A DNA stretch of 64,000 nt from Halichoerus grypus (taxonomy: Eukaryota > Chordata > Mammalia > Carnivora > Phocidae), in NCBI RefSeq assembly GCF_964656455.1, contig NC_135723.1:100827283-100891282 (forward strand), written 5' to 3'. The notes under the pieces are model-generated. The model was given only the letters and a program-made list of their open reading frames with translations, was not told the DNA's origin and did not search any database. Position numbers and translations under genes: made by a program. Below, in pieces: positions 54,984 through 64,000 of the stretch (positions within the stretch are counted from its first letter, which is position 1; every line of letters begins with the position of its first letter).

Positions 54984-55367
54984 AAGGGCTTCGGGTATGT
55001 TAAACGTGCTCTCCAGGCTACATGTAATATTTATCGTTTACTGGGTTAGACCCAGCGGTCTGCTTCATAATTTGAATAGTATAAAGTAATAATATTTAAT
55101 ATGGTGTGACCACCAAATTTTATGAAAATGAGACCTTTAAAAATGACATCCTCCTGACAGCCAGACTCTGTAAACTGAAGACAGGGGCCTGATGACCACA
55201 TCAGCAGAGTGCTCAGGCTTAAGTCTGACACGTGTCCACGGCTACGGCTGTGTGTACGAGCACACAGCGAAGGGCAAGCAAAACATGCCCCAGCACAGTT
55301 CAACTGTCTCGGCATGGCAGAACCGTGTGCAAAGTTTTTCTTCCCTTTATGCTTTTCTTTTTATAAG

Positions 55368-55525
55368 CAGGGGAATGTTATTATTTAAAAATTTTCGAAT
55401 TGTGGTAAAATAACATAAAATTTGCCTTCTTGACCATTTTTAAGCACATGGGTCAGTCGTGTTAAGTACACGCACATGGTTGTGCTGCCACCAATCTCCA
55501 GGACTCCCTCATCCCAGAGGGATGC
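55368..55525 (-). repeat. Old LINE-1 3' antisense fragment
   Basis: The order 'ttgtggtaaaataacataaa', 'accatttttaagcacatggg' and 'ccaatctccaggactccctc' matches the antisense L1 3' end. Confidence 0.6.
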
Positions 55526-55531
55526 TATTTT

Positions 55532-55700
55532 TTTTTTAAGATTTTATTTATTTGACACAGAGAGAGAGAGCACAGCAGGCAGAGGGAGAAGCAGACTCCC
55601 CGCTGACCAAGGAGCCCGATGTGGGGCTTGATCCCAGGACCCCAGGATCATGACCTGAGCCGAAGGCAGATGTTCAATGGACTGACCCACCCAGGCGCCT
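55532..55700 (-). repeat. Can-SINE
   Basis: Reverse-oriented copy; flanks AGGGATGCTATTTT and AGGAATGCTATTTT match with one mismatch. Confidence 0.92.
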
Positions 55701-56499
55701 AGGAATGCTATTTTAAAAAGAGATAATAAAAGACTTCTCCAGATGTACCTAATTTTAAAAATTAAATGCAAAGACGGCCAATGGAACGGCATAATCAGAC
55801 TAACCGAAGGTAATTGAATAGCCTTTCCAATTTGCAGATGAACACATGATAGGCAATGGGTTTTTAATCTGCTTTTGATACAATGTGAGAAGAGGAACTC
55901 GTCAGCCGAGGCGTAGAGATCATCCTGGAATTTACTCTGTGTAGTTCCTTAGAGAGTTGTTCCTGAACCGCCTCTAACCATGCTCATGATGTGCAGATGT
56001 CCTTCGTACTCAGGACTCCACCCGATGGTGCCCTAGGGTTCTGTGCTCAGCCTCAGAAATAGCAGGAAGACAACACACCGCCTCCTGAAGCGGGTGGAGC
56101 ACTGCTGGGGAGTTTGGGTAGTCACTCATTAACAGGTTACACACTGCAGTCTCAGACACCTGCCGGAGGAGGCTTGTTCTAAACTTTTCCACCATTCCAG
56201 TGGCTCATTTCTATGGAGTCATTAAGCAACACTATTAATACTGGTGTTAGGGTCTGTGTCGCTGTTGTACCAACAACACTTCACCAGCCCAAGTTAATGC
56301 TTTTCTGAGTGCGGTGGGTTAGAGGACAATCCTGGTTCTGAGCTGAAGGAATTCCCATCTAAATGCAAATCAAGACAAGCCCGTCTAGACTGCATGAGCA
56401 GGTACAGTAATTTTTCCACCATCTAACGTTCAGCCCCCCAAATGCATTTTCATACAGCTGTATTGGTGAAAAGTGTCCCTCATTAGAATGAAATTCTGG

Positions 56500-56702
56500 G
56501 GGCGCCTGGGTGGCTCAGTCGTTAAGCGTCTGCCTTCGGCTTGGGTCATGATCCCAGCATCATGGGATCAAGCCCCGCATGGGGCTCCCTGCTCAGTGGG
56601 AAGCCTGCTTCTCCCTCTCCTGCTCCCCCTGCTTGTGTTCCCTCTCTTGCTGTCTCTCTCTCTCTGTCAAATAAATAAATAAAATCTTTAAAAAAAAAAA
56701 AA
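56500..56702 (+). repeat. Can-SINE with 14-bp target duplication
   Basis: AGAATGAAATTCTG repeats at 56486-56499 and 56703-56716. Confidence 0.94.
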
Positions 56703-57228
56703 AGAATGAAATTCTGCTTGCTTTCTCCGCTGCATCAGCAGCTATAAAGGTAAAGGTGTTCAGAGTCTTGATTTCTTTGATTTAATGCATGGCCCGTAAA
56801 AGGGACAAAGAATCATTTTTGAACCTCTGCTTCTCTGCCCCAGGCTTACATATCCAGGCCCCTGGAATCAAAGAATGTGTGGCACAAACGGAGTTAACTT
56901 TCATCCCAAGATCTACTTCCCCTCCCAGTTTAAGGACGCTGTCATCCAACATTTCATGCCAGAAACTGGAGAGTCACCTCGAGCCCTCCTCCCACATGCC
57001 ATGTCCCTGGGTCTCACCCAGGCCAGCCGATTTTATCTGCTACATGCCTTCATAATTAACCCCTTCCTCTATGTCTTCACTCCTGTGGCCTTAATTCAGC
57101 CCTTTGTTGTGTCTCACTGGACTACCGTTGTCCTTTCTTTATGGGTCTGCTTGCTTAGTCTTCTGGAGGCTTCCTCTGGCCTCTAGCCTGTCCCTGGAAC
57201 AATCCTTCTATTAAAATACATGGCTGTG

Positions 57229-57440
57229 GGGGCGCCTGGGCGGCTCAGTCGGTGAAGCGTCCGGCTCTTGGTTTCGGCTCAGGTCACGATCTCAGGGTCG
57301 GGAGATGGAGCCCCACGTCGGGCTCTGTGCTCAGTGTGGAGTCTGCTTGAGAGATTCTCTCTCTCCCTCTGCCTCTGCTCCGCCCCCAGCTCGTGCTCTC
57401 TCTCTTTCTCAAAGAAATAAATAAAATCTTTGGGAAAAAA
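57229..57440 (+). repeat. Can-SINE, older subfamily
   Basis: Forward copy with 'gcgtccggctcttggtttcg' and 'ggagccccacgtcgggctct'. No clear target duplication is visible. Confidence 0.88.
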
Positions 57441-57929
57441 ATGCTCAGCTGACCAATTCATTCCTCGAAACCGCCGCCAGGGTAGGCAACGAAGACTTCA
57501 CGAGGCCCATTTGTGCCATTTACATCAAATTTGCATCCTTTCCTCACTCAAGGAGAGTAAGGGGATGAATAAGGGCCCTTCCACCTTAAATTTATATTAC
57601 CCCTAATCTCCTCAATCCAGTCCCAAAGCGGACTGTATGACATCGTAACGCTCAGAGGGTAAGGGGAATGCAGATCCCCCAGTCCCAACTCTGCAGGACC
57701 ACCGGTCAGTTTGCCAACTTTACGGGCAGCCCGGCTTCGGGCGGGGCCTGTGGCGGGCGGGCCCGATGACTAACTGCCCTTGCGCTCTCCCGTGGGACCG
57801 GCGCTGAGCCTTCAGTGGGGCAGGGCTCTGCCACTGTTGCCTTTCTGGGGACTAGTCTCACCCTGGCACTTGGCGTGGGAGGTCCTATTAATTAATGAGA
57901 TGCAGGAAAGGGAGGCTCTGGCACAAATT

Positions 57930-58035
57930 AGTCAGGAGCTGGCAAGTTTTTTTCCCGAAAAAAGGCCAGATGATAAATATTGTGCATTTTGCAGGCCATC
58001 TGGTCTCTGTTGCAAGTACTCACCTCTGCTTCCCC
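57930..58035 (+). repeat. hAT-type MER fragment
   Basis: 'Aaaaggccagatgataaata', 'ttttgcaggccatctggtct' and 'ctgttgcaagtactcacc' match the 3' part of the repeat also found antisense at 26435-26850. Confidence 0.6.
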
Positions 58036-60125
58036 GTGAAAGCAGCCAGAGACGAGGCATTAACGAATGGGCATGGCTGTGTATTAAGAAAACTTGAATT
58101 ACGGAAAGAGATGACGGGCCAGCTTTGGCCCCGGGGCCAGCCCCTGAACCAGGCGTATGTGCGGTAAGACGCTGTGTCCGCGTGCAACGGGTGGGCCGAG
58201 AAGCCTGGACTTCTCTAGAGGCCGTAGGAAGTCACACCACGAACATGGGCTTTGGAGCCCCGTTCCCTTGGTTCAAGACTCGACTTCAGTGTTTGCTAGC
58301 AACGGAGCTTCGGGAAGCCTACACACACGCTTTCCTTTGATCCTCACGTAAAGCCTGCATCTTTGGAGGACAGAGGAGTGGGTAGAGAGGGTGGGAGGTT
58401 CGGGAACCTTTACCTCCCTCCATCAGCACGTTCACATGCTCAGGCCAGGCCCATCTTTGAGAGAAATGCCCTCTGGCTCCCCGCCAGCCCTGGCCCTCAC
58501 TCATGGCTCCTCTTCACTCCAAACTTCATGACAAAGCTGTTTCCATCTACCCTTTGTCACCGCGCACTCACCTAGTGGCCCCCGGAAGGCTGGCTTCTGC
58601 CCTGAGCTTATAGACAGCCATGATCAAGATGGTTTCTTCAACAAGAGATACATTTAGTCAAGGCCTGTTGCACAGTTAGGTGGCGTCCTTGACAATGCCG
58701 GCCCAAGGGAAGGAAAAAGCGAACTGCCACGTAGTCCTCCTCCCAGCAGAGGCCTTATCTATAGATCATCCTGAGAAACTCCAGTGAGCATCCCAACTCC
58801 ACGGGACCCCAATATTTTAACCATTCCCTTGTCCAGCGTTGTTCCTTTTGGGTGGAAAAGTTCAAGATGAATCCTGAAGTGCCTGCTGTCATGATGGCAC
58901 ATTTGACCAACAGAAGGGTTGGCTCTATCAACCGAGACAGCCAAATAACTCACTCTGGGAAATTTACATTTGTGCCCCCGTGATCACAGTGATGCCAAGT
59001 GCATATCCCGCATCTGTTAGGTTGTGGTCCGTGAGGGAAGAGGTGGAGGCACCCCTCAGCTGCTTTAGCCCTGGATCCCAGCTCCATGGGACCTGCTCTT
59101 GCTGACACTCTTGTGGCAGAAATGCTCTCAACTGTCCCTGAGCACTCAGTACCTAGCCTGCTGTCAGGCAAATGATGGCATCTTAGGAAACCACCATTGA
59201 ACGAGTCATTTCCCGCATGGGTCCCTGGGGAGGTGACAGAGGTAGGCCATTTGTCAAATTAAAGAAAAATTGAGGTAAAAAGATTCAACATCCTTTCCTG
59301 GAGCTCAGCTACCTTGGGGAACAGAATAAATAAGAATCCCACAGACCCAGGCCAGTGCTCAGAAAAAACAGGCCAAGTGCTCAGCCAAGCACATCTCTCT
59401 TATTTGGGCTCTGCCTTCTCTCTGCTCATGAAGTCATGATCCTACCAGTGCAGGGACCCAGGAAGGATGCCAATTATAATACCTTCTTTTGACAGCCGGG
59501 AGAGTAGATATTCCCTGCCTGCCTCTTCAACACGCTGGCAACACTTGTGTAAGCAACAACTCTCGTGATAACCAATCCCGTTATGAATCAGCTCTCGCTG
59601 GCGCTCCTTACTCCTCGACCCAATGTGAATCTTTCCCAAACTATTTTTAAAATATCTAATCTGTTGTGAGTAATGGACTATGGAACTGTTAGTTTGCCAT
59701 TTCTGGGCAGATGGTCTTAACACCAAGATCTTATTAGGTTGTAATTTGATATTTAAAATGGTAGATGGGAATAAAAGAACAAAATAGAGCCTCTAAAATC
59801 TTATCTATTCCTTAAGGTCAAGTGATTTTAAATATTTTTAGATTTTTAGAGTGCTTTCCTATCTTAAAAAAGAAAAAAGGTTAATTATTCCAAATAACAA
59901 TCTTGAAAGACTGGTTGGTGACTTCCTTCCAAATATTCATACTAGGAAAACCAGGGATCTTAAAGACTGGCTCAGTGGCAAGACAATCAATTTTTAAAAC
60001 GAACCCCAAACTTCTGAGTTTAATATCTCCCCAGATACATGATAAAGCAGGTACTAGATATCTTTCGATATATAACAGATCACCCCAAAACTCAGTGGCT
60101 TAAGAGAATAATAGTAATTTATTAT

Positions 60126-60705
60126 CTGTGATGCATTGAATTGTGTCCCCCCACCTCCAAATTCATAGGCTGAAGCCCTTAGCCCCCAGTGTGAGTGTAT
60201 TAGGGGATGGGGCCTTTAAAGAAGTAACTAAGGTTAAGTGAGGTCATAGGGTGGGGCCCTAACCCAATAGGACTGGTGTCCTCATGAGAGGAGGAAGAGA
60301 CACCAGGGATGCATGCGCACAGAGGAAAGACCACATAAGGACACAGCAGGAAGGTGGCATCTGCAGCAGAGGAGGCCTCCGGATCCTGTCAACACCCTGA
60401 TCCTGGACTTCTGGCCTCCAGAACTGTGAGAAATGAATTTTTTCTTTTTTTTAAAATATTTTCTTAATTATTTATGAGAGAGAGAGAGCATGAGCAGGAG
60501 GAGCGGCAGAGAGAGAGAGGGAGAAGCAGACTCCCCACTTAGCAGGGAGCCCCACGTGGGGCTTGATCCCAGGACCCCAGGATCATGACCTGAGCTGAAG
60601 GCAGATGCTTAACTGACTGAGCCACCCACGCGCCCCGAGAAATGAATTTCTGTTAAAACCTTTAGTCTGTGGCATTTTGTTGTAGTAGCCATAGCAGAAC
60701 AATAC
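60126..60705 (+). repeat. MLT1A-type LTR interrupted by a SINE
   Basis: The order 'attgaattgtgtccccccac', 'gggatggggcctttaaagaa', 'ggtggggccctaacccaata' and 'ccagaactgtgagaaatga' is MLT1A. After the SINE it resumes with 'aatttctgttaaaacc' and 'ggcattttgttgtagtag'. No coding retrovirus sequence is present. Confidence 0.85.
60441..60636 (-). repeat. Can-SINE inside the MLT1 LTR
   Basis: GAGAAATGAATTT repeats at 60428-60440 and 60637-60649. The break point is within the LTR motif 'gagaaatgaatttctg', which dates the SINE after the LTR. Confidence 0.94.
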
Positions 60706-61659
60706 ATTATTTCTTATGGTTTCTGTGGGTCAGGAATTCATGAGCAGTTCAGATGGGTGGTCCTGGATCTCTGGTATTGGCTGGGGCTATAGTCTCATCT
60801 GAAGACTTGACTGGGGCTGGAGGATTCACGTCCATGGTGGCTCACTCCCACAGGCGGGGAGTTGGTGATGGGTGTTGGCTGGGGCCTTAGTTCCTCTCGC
60901 CCTGGGCCTAATAAAACCCTCTTCATTCATCCCCAACCAACTATCCTGAACCCTTTTCTTCAGTTTAGTTATGTTTTAAATATATCATAAGAAGAAATAT
61001 GATACCCCTTGTTTTCACCTATCAGAATTTTGGGATCATAAATTGAAAAAAAAAAAAAGTAGAGACTATAAGCCCATGGTTAGAGGTTGTGATGTACCAC
61101 TCAGATCCCCTTTCAGAAGTGAAGGATTTCCCCCCAGCTATCGGGAATCTGCCAAGTGATGGCCTTCAACTATTAGCCAGCACTGCAGTTGGCTGAGGAG
61201 AGTTGCCTTGGCCACGGTCAACCCCCTTCCAGGAGAGCTGCCATCTAATGAGTGGTTGATGCAACAGTAGAAGGGCCTGGCTCCTTTGCCCCAACTTGGG
61301 ACAAGTCTGGGGAGCTGCCCCAGTTTTAGGGCTCCCTGGGGGTCTGCCGAGGACCTGGTCGAGACAGCACTGCCTGGCAGCTTCTCCCTCAGACCTGCCT
61401 CCCTCCTTCCTTTCTCCCTCAGGCATTGATCTTCAGAACGCTTCGTAATGAACACCCTGCACACTAGTTTCTGGCTAGAATCTGCTTCTCCGGGAGCACA
61501 AACTGCAGCAGCGTCCTTTTCAGGGAATTACTCTCAAAAGAGTTAACCATCTAAATTAGACTCCTCACACAGAGATAAATGAACCTCTCGACTCCAGTAT
61601 GTTGTGTTCCATGACAGGCCCGGCTGTTGAAATCAAGTGATAAGGCGTGTGGGAGATCT

Positions 61660-62135
61660 GAAAATTGGCCCACACTCTTCACCTCTTCCTGTATCCAGGC
61701 TCTCTGCAGTGGGACTTTGTCATTTCTGCTTCTTTCTGTTGGCCGAAGCAAGGAAAAAACCCAACCCAGCTTCAAGGGGAGAGGAAACAGATTCTACCTC
61801 AGGTAGGAGTTAGGGTACCAGTTCTGAGCCTAGGCCTCAGGAAGACTTGCCTCCTGGAATCGTGCCACTGTCACAAGAACAAGTCTGGGACAGCCTCTGC
61901 TGGGGGAGGAGAGACCACACGGAACAGAGGTGAGACATTCCAGCTGAGGCCGCTCGGGGCCGACCAGCCGCCAAGTAACCTTGTAAGTGACCACAGACGT
62001 GTGAGTAAGCACGGCCAGGACAAGAAGAATGCCCAACCCGAATTGACAGCCTGCAGGATTGTGAGCTAAAGAAACGGTTGCTGTCTTAAGTTTTGGGGAG
62101 GTTTGTTATGTGGCAATAGAAGAACGGGGACGATA
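61660..62135 (+). repeat. LTR-like block (family uncertain)
   Basis: The order 'cttgcctcctggaatcgtgc', 'gcaggattgtgagctaaaga', 'gctgtcttaagttttgggg' and 'ggtttgttatgtggcaatag' fits the 3' half of a mammalian LTR/MaLR-like repeat. Confidence 0.5.
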
Positions 62136-62839
62136 CAGGAACCAACCAGGCAAGAGAAGACGAGAGACCAGGCCTCAGCTGATGCCTTGCGTTCCCTGTC
62201 ATGGGCTCAGGGGCCGCTGCTGATGGCTCAGACCTGCAAACTGCTTCCAGGATTGTCCTCAGATGATCCCAGCTGCAGGTGCATTTCCCTCCACCTGGGG
62301 CATCACAAAACTAACGGCTGCTTGGTGTGAGGGTAAAAAGGCCAGCCTCCTTGCCTCCAGGCAGGGCAAATTCTGGCACAGTTTACGCTCCAGAGCTCTC
62401 CTGTCATCAGGCTGAGGCTACCACATACTCGCCTTCCTTCTTTCCTCCCCTTGCACCTACAGGTTTATTCTGAGCACTCCGTAGTCAACTGACAAACTTG
62501 CAGCCCAAACCCCATCTCAGACTCTGCTTCTAGGGACTCTGACCCAAGACGTAGGTCAAGGGTGAAATTCCTGGAAGAAAAAGGGGAGGAGTGGGGGAAT
62601 GAGTGTTGTGGAAAGGGAACCGGAAAAGCAGTGATGCCTCGAATACCTTCACGTCAAGTCTTCAGTGCAACAGAAGCTGATTCTTCCACTGGCCCAAGAC
62701 AAACACCTGCCACCACGCAAGAAATCCTACCCGTTTCCTTGACAAGAGCAGAACGTAAGGCTCGCCCTTTCCCTTTGGTCTTTTACTGCTTCCTTCCTAC
62801 TAACCATGTCCCGATTAGTATTTAAACCTATTCCCAGTT

Positions 62840-63985
62840 ATAGGAAAAAACCATCACCTCCATTCTAACAGCGACAGCCCCATCTCCTCCCCTTCAAAGT
62901 CAGGATTCTCGAGCGATCTACACTAGAGATCTCCACTTCTTCACTCTTCACCATTCAGCCCACATTCCATGGCTTCTGCACGTGACCATAGTATTCCTGC
63001 CAATGTCATTGGGGCCGACTTCAGTCCTTACATTGCAGGCCACTCGACTGCATTTGACGTCACTGGTCATTCCCTCCGAATGCGTGAGACACAGTGAAAC
63101 ACATTCCTTTTGTTTCCATGATACTGTGTTTGCCTGCTTTTCTGCCTAATCTCAAGGCAATCCAGAATCCTTTTCCTTTGTTTATGCCTGAAATGTCCAC
63201 GTTTTTCTGGCTCTCTTCTCACCTACCATGTATTTTTCTAGATTATTTCATCTACAACCATGGCATAAATTACCATTCATATCCTGATGATTTTCAATCT
63301 TAATTTCTAGCTCCAGATGCACATATCCAACTGCCCTTTGGATACCTCCTCTTGAACGTTCCATGGGCACCTTATTATACTACCACCACCTGAACACACA
63401 CACACACCTGCTCACATGCATGCATGCACGCACACATCCATAGCCTGCTCCTCTTCCTCCCCTGTTCCCTATCCCAGCAACTGCAACTACCATTCATCTA
63501 GTTTCCTAAGGCAAAACTTCTAGAATCATCCTTGATTCTTCTCTTTCCCCCTCAACCCATCAATCACTGCATTCCAGATTCCTTTCATTTCAACCTCTTA
63601 AATAGTTCTTAACTTCTTAACATTGGTCCACTCTGTTCCACTGTCAGCTACCACCAGGCCCAGATAATTTCACACTGTGTCCCGTCTGAGCTCCTGTCTT
63701 ACTCAAATCCAGTCTTGTTTCCATATCCATCCAGAACAGAGCATCCAAAAATGCAAAGCTGATTATTGCTCTCTGCTGAAAAAAAGTCCACTTCCTTCCT
63801 CTGGGATTGGCTCTTCCATGCACTCAGACTGGACTGGGTGTTTCCTCCCATCATAATAACCCAGGTTCCATCAAACTCTGTTGTAATTATTTACCTGCCT
63901 GCATCCCCCAGAGAGACAAATCTCCCTCCTTTGTTCAACTAGTTATTAGCTATTTCTTGAAGCCCTCCCATGCATAATGCGCCCT
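62840..63985 (+). repeat. Long LINE-2 fragment
   Basis: From 'ccatcacctccattctaaca' to 'atatccaactgccctttgga', 'ctgctcctcttcctcccctg' and 'gaatcatccttgattcttct' it follows L2 3' order. It is over 1 kb, likely continues beyond the window, and has no intact frame. A CA/CATG-rich patch lies at 63393-63436. Confidence 0.65.
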
Positions 63986-64000
63986 TAATCCAGTAGTGAA

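Noticed and set aside
57780..58097. 105-codon plus-strand frame with Cys-rich end
   Set aside because: The apparent Cys motif is translated hAT repeat sequence at 57930-58035.

Overview
This window looks like ordinary carnivoran chromosomal DNA. About 28 tRNA-Lys-derived Can-SINE copies are present, with the caniform head around GGCGCCTGGGTGGCTCAG, a CT-rich body and an AATAAA-type tail. None looks like the dog-specific SINEC_Cf or the cat-specific form, so an arctoid carnivore (bear, seal or mustelid lineage) is the best guess. That species guess is inference from repeat subfamilies and not proven.

One protein-coding gene is recognised. It is PRKAG2, the gamma-2 regulatory subunit of AMP-activated protein kinase, on the minus strand. 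Four coding exons with intact GT-AG sites and matching phases lie at 29864-29795, 14552-14446, 1711-1630 and 540-482. They encode the start of the short isoform (Met at 29825-29823) and the first part of CBS domain 1. The remaining 3' exons lie beyond position 1, and the 5' exons of the long isoform lie beyond 64000 or were not found. Exon 29864-29795 sits at the edge of a roughly 1.1-kb CpG island (about 29520-30610). It has both a good splice acceptor for the long isoform and an in-frame ATG for the short isoform, so it appears to serve as an internal exon and as a first coding exon.

The rest is intron and repeats. 0-30 kb holds three introns with seven recognisable SINEs, all on the minus strand (an eighth is cut by position 1), plus L1, L2, MIR, MLT1 and hAT fragments. 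30-64 kb is the intron upstream of the dual-use exon. It contains nested LINE-1 copies (31-35 kb and 38.7-41 kb), many SINEs on both strands including a dense block at 51-57.5 kb, an MLT1 LTR split by a SINE at 60-61 kb and a long L2 remnant at 62.8-64 kb.

I found no operon, CRISPR array, RNA gene or new coding system. The most unusual structure is a perfect 194-bp inverted copy (18306-18499 versus 19230-19423) inserted into the middle of a SINE. A smaller and older example of the same kind lies inside an L1 (31782-31835 versus 32824-32989). Both look like local template-switch events.
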